Source: Micromonospora profundi (lineage in GTDB: Bacteria; Actinomycetota; Actinomycetes; Mycobacteriales; Micromonosporaceae). From it: DNA of 64,000 nt. The translations under genes were made by a program, and so were the position numbers. Below the pieces are notes generated by a model that saw only the letters and a program-made list of their open reading frames with translations, was not told where the DNA came from and searched no databases. Below, one piece after another: positions 1 to 7,848 of this stretch (position 1 is the first letter of the stretch; the number at the start of each line of letters is the position of its first letter). The stretch is taken from the NCBI RefSeq assembly GCF_011927785.1, contig NZ_JAATJK010000001.1, positions 3,939,001-4,003,000 on the forward strand, given 5' to 3'.

Positions 1-3000
1 GGCGGTACGGAGGTGGTCGGCCGCCTCCTCGGGGCGGCCCAGCGCGGCGGCCAGCGCGGCGAGGTGACCCGCTACCGGGCCGGCGGTGAGGATCCCGCTG
101 CCGGCGGCCAGTTCGGTGGCGGCCGGGCGGAGCGCGGCGGCGACATACTCCATGGTGGATCTGTCGTCCACCGCGAGCGCCGCCTGGGCGAGGAGGCAGA
201 GCCGGGTCTCCCGCAGCAGGTCGTGCGGACCGTCCGGGAGGGTCCGCAACGCGCTGCGGGCCGCGTCCCGGTCGCCCGCGGCGGCGAGCAGCAGCGGTCG
301 GACCCACGGTTCGTGCGGCCCCCAGTCCAGGCTGGCCCAGTCCTCGGCGTCCAGGACCGAAACCGGGCGCGCCCCGTCGACGAGCCGCACCGCACCGGGC
401 GGCTGGGCCTCACCGAGCAACCACGCCGCACCCACCGGCCCGGCAACCGGTCCTCCGGCGTCGGCCGGTCGATCGGCACGCGCCGGTCGATCGGCAGCCA
501 GCGGATCGGCGCTGGCGGCGGCGTCCAGGTGCAGGCCGAGCAGCGCGAGCGGGAGCAGCCCACGGGTCAGGCCCGGCATGTCGTCGGCCGGCAGCCGGTC
601 GGCAGCCGCCCGGTACGCGTGCGCCGCAGCGGCCCGGTCGCCGTCCAGGGCGAGGCGCAGCGCGGCGTACCAGCCGGTGAAGACGCCGACAAGCGGCAGC
701 TCGTACCGCTGGGCGAGGCGGTCGGCGGCGCGCGCGTGCGCGTCGGAACCGGCGCGGTCGGCGCGCGCGCAGCACGCCTGGACCAGGATGAGATGGCCCA
801 GCACCTCGAAAGTCACCAGTTGGTGCCGGGCGGCAACGTCGATGAGCTGCTCCCCGATCCGCGCCCGCTCGGCGGCCAGCCCGACCCTGTCGAAGGCGTG
901 CATGAAGCGCGCGTTGAGCGCGAAGGCCAGCAGCCCGGCGTCCCCGGCGGTCCGGGCGATCGTCTCGGCCTCGGTGGCGGCCCGGCGACCACGGTCACCG
1001 GTGCTTCCGCGTAGTTCCAACGCGAGCGTGCTGAGCAGCCGGCTGCGCTGCGCCGAGCCGGTCGAGCCCAGACCGGCCAGGGCGTGCTCCGCGGCGCGGA
1101 CGATCCGCTCGGAGAGCAGGTCGTCGTCGTTGCGGGTCCAGATGGCGGGTACGTCGAAGCCGGCCAGCACCGCCGCCGTCAGCCGGGGATCGCCGACGGT
1201 TTCGGCGTCGGCGATCGCCCCGGCCCGGTACCGCCGCGCCTCTGCCAGCCGGCCCGTCACCGCCAGCGCCCGCCCGAGGCCGAGCACGGCGCTCAGCCGC
1301 ACGCGCCGCTCGGTCCCACCAGCCCTGTCGTACGCCTCGATGACCTGCGCCCACAGCCGGGCCGCCTCGTGCGGGTTCCCAGCCCGCTCGGCCAGCTCGG
1401 CGGCGGTACGCGCGTAGCCCGCGGCCCGGTGGGCGGCGTCCGGTCCACCCGCGCGCAGCAGGTGGTGCGCGAGCGCGGCCGGGTCGACCGGCTGGCGCTG
1501 TTGCAGCACGTCGGCCACCGAGGCGTGCCAGGCGGCGCGGCGGGGCGCGGACAGGTCGGCGTAGAGGGTGTCGCGGACCAGGATGTGGGTGAACCGTAGC
1601 TGCCCGTCGGACTCCCGCTCGGTCAGGAAACCGGCCTGCAACGCGCGGTCCAGTGCGTCCAGCACCGTCGTCGGGTCGTCAGTGAGCGCGCCGAGGACCT
1701 CCGGGTCGAGGTCGCGGCCCAGCACGGCCGCCTGCCGCAGCACGGTACGGGTCGGTTCGGGCAGCTGCCCGACGCGGTGCCGGATGACGTCGCGCACTCC
1801 CGGTGGCACCGCCGCCAGCGCGACAGCACCCTCGCCCGCGTACAACTGGGCCAGCTCGCGTACGAAGAACGGGTTGCCGCCGCTGCGGTGGTGGATCAGC
1901 CGGACGGTCGGCGGGTCCAGCTCCACCCCGGCGACGGCACGGGCCAGTTCGCCGGTCGCCTCGTCGGACAGGCCGGCCAGGTACTCCCGTACCGGTTCCA
2001 GGCCTGCGGAGCGGGCCAGCGCGGCGGTCAGCTCGGGGTTGATCTCGGTGGCCCGGTAGGTGCCGAGGATCAGCACCGGCCCGGTCGCCGGCTGCGGGCC
2101 GGTGAGCAGCCCGGTCAGCAGGTCGAGCGTGTCCCCGTCGGCGCGGTGCAGGTCGTCCAGGACAAGCAGCAGCGGGCTCCGGTCGGCGACGCCCGAGAGC
2201 AGCGACGCCACCGCGCGGTGCCTGCGGAACCGGGCCACCGCCGGATCGCCAGCACCCTCGAACCCATCTTCAGCCGGCCCGGCCAGCGCCGTCGGCCCGG
2301 TGAGCGCTGCCGGCCCCGCCAGCGTCGGCCCGGTGAGCGCGTCGGTGATCTGGGTCCACGGCCAGGCCGCCGGGGCGCCCTCGTACTCCGGGCTGCGACC
2401 CCACGCCGTCGTCCAGCCCTCGGCGGCGAGTCGGCGGGTCAACGCCTCGGCCAGCGCGGTCTTGCCGGCGCCCGGGTCACCGCTGAGCAGGGCGAGCGCG
2501 GGCCGACCGGCGCGGCCGACGGCCTCGGCGGCGTCCCGCAGCCGCTGAAGTTCCGCGTCCCGGCCCACGAACGGCCGTTGCGGCGCCGAGCCGACTCGAC
2601 CAGGTGGCGGCGGCGAGCCGACTCGCGCGGACGGCGACGTGGACCCGACTCGCCCGGACGGCGGCGGCGCGGTGCTGGCGATGGTGAGGTGGGGCGCCTG
2701 GGCCAGGATGTCGGCTTCCAGCTGCCGCAGCTCGGGCCCCGGGTCCAGGCCCAACTCGGCCACCAGGACGTCGCGCGCCTGGCGCAGAGCGGCCAACGCC
2801 TCGCCCTGTCGACCGGAGCGGTACCGGGCGACCGCGAGCAACCGCCAGGCGTCCTCCCGGAGCGGATGGTTGGCGAGGTGGGCGGGCAGGTCGGCGGCTG
2901 CCTCGTCCGGCCGACCCAGCGCCAGCAGCGCCTCGGCGCGTCGCTCGACGGCGAGCATCCGCAGCTCGTCCAGCCGGTTGATCTCCGCGGCCGCCCAGAT

Positions 3001-3471
3001 CTCACCCGCGCAGTCGGCGTACGCGGGCCCGCGCCACAACTCCAGGGCCGCGTCCACGGCGTCCAGGGCGGGTGCGGGCAGTCCTGCCGTGAGCAGCTGT
3101 CCCGCCTCGCCGACCGCAGCCTCGAACCGCCAGGCGTCCACCGCGTCCGGGGCGGCCCGCAGCACGTACCCGGTGGGTTCGGTGACCAGGAGCCGGGGTG
3201 GCTGCCGGGGCGGCCGGTCCGGCTCCAGCGCCCGCCGCAGGTCGGCGACGAAGGTACGGATGGCACCCACCGCGCCGTCGGGAGGGCTCTCCCACAGGTC
3301 GTCGACGAGGCGTTCCACAGGCACGACCCGGCCCCTGGCGATCAGCAGCCGGGCCAGCACGGTGCGCTGCCGAGGCCCCTTGAGCGCGACCGGGCCACCT
3401 TCCGTCGTGGCGGTCACCGGCCCGAGCACGCCGAAGGTCACCGCCTCGGGTGCGGCCTGCTGCCTGGTCAC
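1..3471 (-). CDS. AfsR/SARP-type transcriptional regulator with AAA ATPase domain (3' end cut by window edge)
   Basis: The minus-strand frame is open from a GTG at 3471 to base 1 with no stop, giving 1157 visible residues, so the C-terminus lies outside the window. The N-terminus (VTFGVLGPV...GPRQRTVLARLL) is an OmpR-type winged helix (about residues 11-95), followed by a bacterial transcriptional activator domain (about 105-245), a Pro-rich linker with three RVGS repeats (about 270-300), and a STAND/AAA ATPase with Walker A GDPGAGKT near residue 331 and Walker B LLLVLDDLH near 437, then helical TPR-like sequence. Such proteins activate specialised-metabolism or developmental genes by binding promoter direct repeats, with ATP-dependent oligomerisation. 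The target here is unknown; the gene is divergent from the hydrolase at 3623. Confidence 0.9.
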   Translation of the reverse strand, partial: MTRQQAAPEAVTFGVLGPVTATTEGGPVALKGPRQRTVLARLLIARGRVVPVERLVDDLWESPPDGAVGAIRTFVADLRRALEPDRPPRQPPRLLVTEPTGYVLRAAPDAVDAWRFEAAVGEAGQLLTAGLPAPALDAVDAALELWRGPAYADCAGEIWAAAEINRLDELRMLAVERRAEALLALGRPDEAAADLPAHLANHPLREDAWRLLAVARYRSGRQGEALAALRQARDVLVAELGLDPGPELRQLEADILAQAPHLTIASTAPPPSGRVGSTSPSARVGSPPPPGRVGSAPQRPFVGRDAELQRLRDAAEAVGRAGRPALALLSGDPGAGKTALAEALTRRLAAEGWTTAWGRSPEYEGAPAAWPWTQITDALTGPTLAGPAALTGPTALAGPAEDGFEGAGDPAVARFRRHRAVASLLSGVADRSPLLLVLDDLHRADGDTLDLLTGLLTGPQPATGPVLILGTYRATEINPELTAALARSAGLEPVREYLAGLSDEATGELARAVAGVELDPPTVRLIHHRSGGNPFFVRELAQLYAGEGAVALAAVPPGVRDVIRHRVGQLPEPTRTVLRQAAVLGRDLDPEVLGALTDDPTTVLDALDRALQAGFLTERESDGQLRFTHILVRDTLYADLSAPRRAAWHASVADVLQQRQPVDPAALAHHLLRAGGPDAAHRAAGYARTAAELAERAGNPHEAARLWAQVIEAYDRAGGTERRVRLSAVLGLGRALAVTGRLAEARRYRAGAIADAETVGDPRLTAAVLAGFDVPAIWTRNDDDLLSERIVRAAEHALAGLGSTGSAQRSRLLSTLALELRGSTGDRGRRAATEAETIARTAGDAGLLAFALNARFMHAFDRVGLAAERARIGEQLIDVAARHQLVTFEVLGHLILVQACCARADRAGSDAHARAADRLAQRYELPLVGVFTGWYAALRLALDGDRAAAAHAYRAAADRLPADDMPGLTRGLLPLALLGLHLDAAASADPLAADRPARADRPADAGGPVAGPVGAAWLLGEAQPPGAVRLVDGARPVSVLDAEDWASLDWGPHEPWVRPLLLAAAGDRDAARSALRTLPDGPHDLLRETRLCLLAQAALAVDDRSTMEYVAAALRPAATELAAGSGILTAGPVAGHLAALAAALGRPEEAADHLRTA

Positions 3472-3622
3472 AGGACCAATCTAGGCGGGCGTCCCGGGCC
3501 ACCTCGGCCGACCGGTACTGATCCGTCGCTGACCGGTCGCTGATGCCCACCGGCCAGGCTCGATCAGGTACGACGGCGACGGGCACCCGCCACCGCCGAC
3601 CCCGCTCATCAGAAAGGTTCCC

Positions 3623-4501
3623 GTGGACCCGAGGATCAACGGTTTCGACTACCGCCGCATCACCGTCGCCGACGGCGTGACGCTCAGCGCCGCCGTGGGC
3701 GGCTCCGGGCCGGCGATCGTGCTGCTGCACGGTTTCCCGCAGACCCATCTCATGTGGCGCCACGTCGCGGCCGACCTGGCCGCCGACCACACTGTCATCT
3801 GCCCCGACCTGCGCGGGTACGGCGACAGCGACAAGCCCGTGGACACCGACGGCGAGGCGTACGCCAAGCGCACCATGGCGGCGGACATCGTGGCGCTGGC
3901 CGGCGCGCTCGGTCACGAACGCTTCGCGCTGGCCGGCCATGATCGGGGTGCCCTTGTCGCGTTCCGGACGGGCCTGGACCATCCGGCGGCCGTCAGCCGA
4001 CTCGCCCTGCTCGACATCCTGCCCACCCTGGACATGTGGGACGTGCTGCACGGCGTCTCGGCGGCCATCGCGTTCCACCTGTACCTGATGGCGCAGCCGC
4101 AGGGCCTGCCCGAGCAGATGATCGGCGGCAGCCCGGACGAGTTCTTCGGCTACTTCCTGGACCTGTGGGCACGCGATCCGGAGGCGATCCCCGCCGACGT
4201 ACGGGCCGCGTACCTGCGCGCTTCCCGGGAGGCGGTTCCCTCGATCGTGGCCGACTATCGGGCGTCCGCCGCGGTCGACGTCGCCCACGACACCGCCGAC
4301 CGGGCGGCTGGCAACCAGCTGCGGATGCCGGTGACGGTCCTCCAGCAGGACTGGGGTGCCGCACTGGGCTACGACGCGGCAGAGGTGTGGCGGGCCTGGG
4401 CGCAGGACCTGGAGCACCAGACCGTCACCTGCGGGCATTTCATGGCCGAGGAGGCGCCGGCCGAGGTGGTCCGGGCGCTGCGCGCCCTGCTGCGGCGATA
4501 G
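3623..4501 (+). CDS. alpha/beta hydrolase, fluoroacetate-dehalogenase/epoxide-hydrolase type
   Basis: A 292-residue alpha/beta hydrolase starting at GTG behind GAAAGG. It has the oxyanion-loop HGFPQ, the DLRGYGDS motif, an aspartate nucleophile in GHDRGA (Asp, not Ser, as in haloalkane/haloacetate dehalogenases and epoxide hydrolases), a second ILPTLDMW acidic segment and a C-terminal GHFMAEE catalytic histidine. Overall it matches the haloacetate dehalogenase layout (GHDRGA, AQPxxLPE), but the His-Trp pair that helps hold halide in characterised fluoroacetate dehalogenases reads His-Leu here (AFHLYLMAQP), so the substrate may differ. It is cytosolic, with no signal peptide. It probably has its own promoter in the 151-bp divergent gap with the AfsR-like regulator, which may control it. 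Confidence 0.88.
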   Translation: MDPRINGFDYRRITVADGVTLSAAVGGSGPAIVLLHGFPQTHLMWRHVAADLAADHTVICPDLRGYGDSDKPVDTDGEAYAKRTMAADIVALAGALGHERFALAGHDRGALVAFRTGLDHPAAVSRLALLDILPTLDMWDVLHGVSAAIAFHLYLMAQPQGLPEQMIGGSPDEFFGYFLDLWARDPEAIPADVRAAYLRASREAVPSIVADYRASAAVDVAHDTADRAAGNQLRMPVTVLQQDWGAALGYDAAEVWRAWAQDLEHQTVTCGHFMAEEAPAEVVRALRALLRR

Positions 4502-4865
4502 ATCGACAACCGCCCATGACTTTCAGTTAGATTCCCGACACGTATAGTTATGGAAGGGAGGTGGCCGGTTCGCCGGCCCTCCCCCTGCCACGCTGCGCGC
4601 AGCCCGGCCGGAGCCCTTCGGCACCCCATCTGACCTGCGGATACACGACGTTACGCAAGTGGACGCGAACCGCCCGCCGGTGATACACAGGCAGATACCG
4701 GCCAGCCAACGACGGCGAGTCGCTCACCTCCTCGACCATCGACCGTCCACACGCACCGCCTGGACGAAGGCCGCAGACGGACCGCGCCGCGAACGCGGGA
4801 CCAGCAGCACGGCACATCCCCCGGCGGGCGGCGGGTGACCACGGTCCTTCGACCAGGGAGTTGCC
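4502..4865. other. intergenic region with candidate promoter and hairpin
   Basis: No convincing gene lies in these 364 bases. The first 60 bases are AT-richer than their surroundings and contain a possible -10 (TATAGT, 4543-4548). A strong hairpin with a TTCG loop follows. The remainder shows no clear motif until the GGGAG ribosome-binding site for the gene at 4866. Confidence 0.5.
4556..4583 (+). terminator. hairpin with TTCG tetraloop
   Basis: GGCCGG-TTCG-CCGGCC forms a six-pair stem. After a two-base bulge (TG) it is extended by GGGAG/CTCCC. It lies 55 bases after the hydrolase stop and could be its terminator. It also sits just after the TATAGT candidate -10, so it could instead be a structured leader for the downstream membrane genes. 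No T-run follows. Confidence 0.5.
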
Positions 4866-5315
4866 GTGGGAATTCTGCGAGTCCGGGCCAAGCACCAGCC
4901 GTTCGAGGTGGCCGCTCTGATCACGACGTCCATCTGCGGTGTCCTGCTGATGACGCTCGACGCCCGACCACCGTCCGTCCAACTGTCAATGCCCGAACCC
5001 ATCCAGCTCGGCTGGGAGGTCTCCCTGATCGTCGTCGGGGTGGCCGGGCTGTTGGGCATCCTGTGGCCCGGTCGTCTCTCCACCGGCCTCGGCATCGAGT
5101 TCGCATCCGTTCTGGTGCTCGGCACCATCACCGGCATGTACGCAGTGGCGCTGGTGGCGGTGTCGGGCCAGCAGGGCGTCGTCGCGGCGTCGCTGATCAG
5201 CGCGGTGCCTGCGGGGTCGTTCTGGCGGGCCGCCCAGATCGCCAACGACCTGCGCTGCCTGGCCTACGGCCACCAGTGCACGACCCACCGGCGGGTCGTG
5301 GGAGGTGTCACGTGA
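4866..5315 (+). CDS. four-helix membrane protein, phage holin-like
   Basis: A 149-residue protein from GTG behind AGGGAG. It has about four hydrophobic helices (roughly residues 14-31, 48-68, 74-100, 104-122) and ends in a short polar tail with an arginine/aspartate-containing QIANDLRCL stretch. I do not recognise a chromosomal family. Length, topology and the tail resemble the four-helix membrane proteins paired with a one-helix coiled-coil protein in lysis regions of actinobacteriophages (the LysF1a/LysF1b type). The gene overlaps the next by 4 nt (GTGA), so the two are translationally coupled. No endolysin, portal or integrase gene is nearby. The function as a holin is inference only. Confidence 0.7.
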   Translation: MGILRVRAKHQPFEVAALITTSICGVLLMTLDARPPSVQLSMPEPIQLGWEVSLIVVGVAGLLGILWPGRLSTGLGIEFASVLVLGTITGMYAVALVAVSGQQGVVAASLISAVPAGSFWRAAQIANDLRCLAYGHQCTTHRRVVGGVT

Positions 5316-5707
5316 TCTCAGCACCGACCCCCGAGGCGCCGGGCTGGGTACAGGTGCTGATCAGCCTGCTCGGCATCCTCGGCGGGAGCACCGGCCTGGC
5401 CGCCATCGCCACAGTCGTTGTGCAGCGCGGCAAGTTCAAGGCCGACGCGGCCGACACCCTCACCGAGGCCGCCCTGACCCTCGTGCAGCCACTACAGTCG
5501 CGGATCACGGAGTTGGAGGGTCAGGCGATAAGCGCCAGATCGGAGCTGGGACTGCTGCGCGAGCAGGTCAACCAGTTGCAGTTCGTCGTCCGGGTCCTCA
5601 CCCGCACACTGGACCGGTGGCGGACGGCGATCCGTGCGCCCGACGCCACCCTGCGCAAAGTCCGGGCGGTCGTAGCGGAGTCCGACCGGCAGCCCGAAGA
5701 CTCCTGA
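5312..5707 (+). CDS. single-pass membrane protein with coiled coil, partner of the upstream four-helix protein
   Basis: A 131-residue protein starting at a GTG that overlaps the preceding stop, with GGAGG at 5301-5305. One N-terminal hydrophobic helix (about residues 13-36) is followed by a charged segment with heptad-like spacing (about 50-105: SRITELEGQ...LGLLREQVNQLQ) and a basic tail containing RWRTAIRAP. This plan, TM followed by coiled coil, matches the second membrane protein of some actinophage lysis modules. Both genes may form a membrane complex. No enzymatic motif is present. The family assignment is from memory of phage proteins and needs a profile search. Confidence 0.7.
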   Translation: MISAPTPEAPGWVQVLISLLGILGGSTGLAAIATVVVQRGKFKADAADTLTEAALTLVQPLQSRITELEGQAISARSELGLLREQVNQLQFVVRVLTRTLDRWRTAIRAPDATLRKVRAVVAESDRQPEDS

Positions 5708-5759
5708 GCTTCCCGGCTTCCGGCGTGGCTGCCCCATCGCTGGCCGACGCGGGCTGGTA

Positions 5760-5779
5760 GCCCGGCCGGCTAGCCGGGC
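5760..5779. terminator. short hairpin at the ltrA stop codon
   Basis: GCCCGGC-cggcta-GCCGGGC forms a seven-pair hairpin overlapping the minus-strand stop of the LtrA-like gene. It lies between two convergent genes (ends 5707 and 5770), a plausible position for a bidirectional terminator. Confidence 0.4.
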
Positions 5780-6957
5780 GCCGCGTCACTTCCGACGACG
5801 GACTCCCGCCTCCACATTGCGGGCATCGCGTCGAGCAGGACGATCAGCAGCAGTATCCCGGCGACGATCGCGCTGGCGGCGAGCTGCGAGAGCCCGATGC
5901 TCACGAACCCGCCCACGATGATGGCCGGCACACCGATCAGCCGGGCCCAGGGCAGGTGGGAGTCGACAAGCATCGACAGCAGGATCCGGCCGACCAGGAA
6001 CAGGACCGGCCCGACGACGCCCACGACCAGGTGCCCGTGGTCGCGCACCGCCGGGTCCTCGATCGTCATCTCCATGGCCACGGAGGTCGCAAGCACGCCG
6101 GCGATCATGACGAGGTGCAGGTAACCGGCGAGGAGGGCCAGCTTGCTGCCGGGCGGGCCGGCGGCCTCGATGGCCGCACCCACCCGCCCGCCGGCGGGCA
6201 CCAGGTAGAGGCGGGCCAGGGCCACCGCCGTCACGAACGCCAGGACGAACGCCATGGTGTGCTCGTGGTCGAAGCCCGCGTCGCTGTAGGTGACACCGGC
6301 CATCAGGATGAGTTCACCGAGCGCGATGATGAAGATCTGCTGATAGCGCTCGGAGAGGTGTCCACCGTTCACCTGGAGGTCCGGCCACGAGCTGCGGCCG
6401 AGCCTCGGCGTCGGCCAGCCGAGCCGCGCCAGGCCGTACTCCATCACCAGGGCGAGCGCCCAGAGCAGCTCCCGCACCGGGGCGAGGGCGGCACCGACGA
6501 TCCAGAGCACCCCGGAGACCGCGAACCAGATCGCCACCCGCGCCGTCCGCACCTGCAACGGGTGCCCGCGCAGGGCGGGGAGCAGCAGCGCCGCCCGGCC
6601 CAGGTGGATGGCGACGTAGGCGACGGCGAACACGAGTGCGTGCTCGTCGAATGCTGTGGGCACGGCGGCGGCCATCAGCAGGCCACCGAACATCACCCAG
6701 AGCAGCAGGGCGACGATAAGCGGGGCGCGCGGGTCGAACCAGTCGGCCGACCAGGCTGTCACGAACCACACCCACCAGATCGCCGCCAGCAGCACCAGCA
6801 CCTGGAAGCCGCCGAGGATGCTGAGGTCGTGCAGGAACGCCCGGGAGAGCCGGGTCAGCGCGAAGATGACGGTCAGGTCGAAGAACAACTCCAGGAACGA
6901 CGTACGGCGGGGGTTCTCCCGCCGTTGCAACAGCCGTCCCGGAAGCCCACTCGTCAT
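5770..6957 (-). CDS. low temperature requirement A (LtrA) family membrane protein
   Basis: A 395-residue polytopic membrane protein with ten or more hydrophobic segments. The N-terminal signature RRTSFLELFFDLTVIFAL and the mid-protein HLSERYQQIFIIALGE are typical of the LtrA family, whose biochemical role is unknown; the founding member was linked to growth at low temperature in Listeria. I chose the ATG at 6957, since the frame upstream is open but has no hydrophobic or family-like sequence. It lies 77 bp downstream of a TetR regulator and a putative exporter on the same strand, so it may be cotranscribed with them. Confidence 0.88.
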   Translation of the reverse strand: MTSGLPGRLLQRRENPRRTSFLELFFDLTVIFALTRLSRAFLHDLSILGGFQVLVLLAAIWWVWFVTAWSADWFDPRAPLIVALLLWVMFGGLLMAAAVPTAFDEHALVFAVAYVAIHLGRAALLLPALRGHPLQVRTARVAIWFAVSGVLWIVGAALAPVRELLWALALVMEYGLARLGWPTPRLGRSSWPDLQVNGGHLSERYQQIFIIALGELILMAGVTYSDAGFDHEHTMAFVLAFVTAVALARLYLVPAGGRVGAAIEAAGPPGSKLALLAGYLHLVMIAGVLATSVAMEMTIEDPAVRDHGHLVVGVVGPVLFLVGRILLSMLVDSHLPWARLIGVPAIIVGGFVSIGLSQLAASAIVAGILLLIVLLDAMPAMWRRESVVGSDAAPG

Positions 6958-7034
6958 TCGCCGTCCCCCCGGGCACGCAGCCGCAGTCGCCGCCCCAGTC
7001 GTACCACCCGCGCCGAGGCGCCCGGGTCGATTCG

Positions 7035-7796
7035 CTAGCGGGACCGCTCGGCGACCACCACCGAGATCCCGTCGAGGACCCGTTGCAGGCCGAACTCGAA
7101 GGCGTACTCCGGGCCGTACGCGGCGCCGTGCTGCTGCCCGGCCGCCGTGCCGACCCGGGACGCGGTCGGGAACCTGTCGGCGGTCAGGAACGTCTCCAGC
7201 CACGGCGCGTGCGACTGCCACCACTGGCCGTCGGTCATGCCGGTCTCCCGCTCCAGGTCGAGCACCTCCGACGCGGCGCGGGCGGCGCTCTTGACGTGCC
7301 CGAGGACGAGGGTGAGCACCGCGTCCATCTCCACATCGGTGAGACCGATGTCGGCGACCGCGCCGAGTTCGTGGTCGTACTTGGCGATCGTGTGCGGGCC
7401 CAGCACCGGCCGGGTCGTCTCGGCCCGCAGCATCCACGGATGGCGCTTGTAGAGCGCGAGGTTGTCGCGGGCGATCCGCTCCAGCCGGGCCCGCCAGTCG
7501 CCGTCGACAGCGGTGCGGGGCATCTCGCCGTAGGCGGTGTCGATCATGACGTCGACGAGTTCGGTCTTGCCCGGCACGTACGTGTAGACCGACATGGTGC
7601 CGACGCCGAGCGCCTCACCGACCCTGCGCATGGTCAGCGCGTCGAGGCCCTCGGTGTCGGCGATGTCCATCGCGGCGCGGACGATCCGGTCGACGCTGAG
7701 CCCCTGGCCGGCGCTGCGACTGGTCGGCTCCCGGGTGCGCCACAGGATGGCCAGGCTGCGGGCCGGGTCCGCGCTCGCCTTACGCTGACTCGCCAT
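7035..7796 (-). CDS. TetR/AcrR-family transcriptional regulator
   Basis: A 253-residue regulator with an N-terminal helix-turn-helix (LSVDRIVRAAMDIADTEG...TMRRVGEALGVGTMSVYTYVPGKTEL, about residues 32-85). The DALTMRRVGEALGV...YTYVPGK spacing and the C-terminal ligand domain match the TetR subgroup that controls drug exporters. An 18-base upstream extension starts with TTG and adds no conserved sequence, so the ATG at 7796 is preferred. It lies 52 bp after the MFS exporter gene and 77 bp before the ltrA-like gene on the same strand, and may sense the exported compound and repress the group. Confidence 0.88.
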   Translation of the reverse strand: MASQRKASADPARSLAILWRTREPTSRSAGQGLSVDRIVRAAMDIADTEGLDALTMRRVGEALGVGTMSVYTYVPGKTELVDVMIDTAYGEMPRTAVDGDWRARLERIARDNLALYKRHPWMLRAETTRPVLGPHTIAKYDHELGAVADIGLTDVEMDAVLTLVLGHVKSAARAASEVLDLERETGMTDGQWWQSHAPWLETFLTADRFPTASRVGTAAGQQHGAAYGPEYAFEFGLQRVLDGISVVVAERSR

Positions 7797-7848
7797 GGTC
7801 GGCAATCCTAACAACGCGGCCGTACGCCGTACGACGCCCGGATCCGGG

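Noticed and set aside
1..3470. Several long plus- and minus-strand frames across the AfsR-like gene
   Set aside because: They are shadows of one continuous GC-rich gene; only the frame from 3471 carries winged-helix, BTAD and ATPase motifs.
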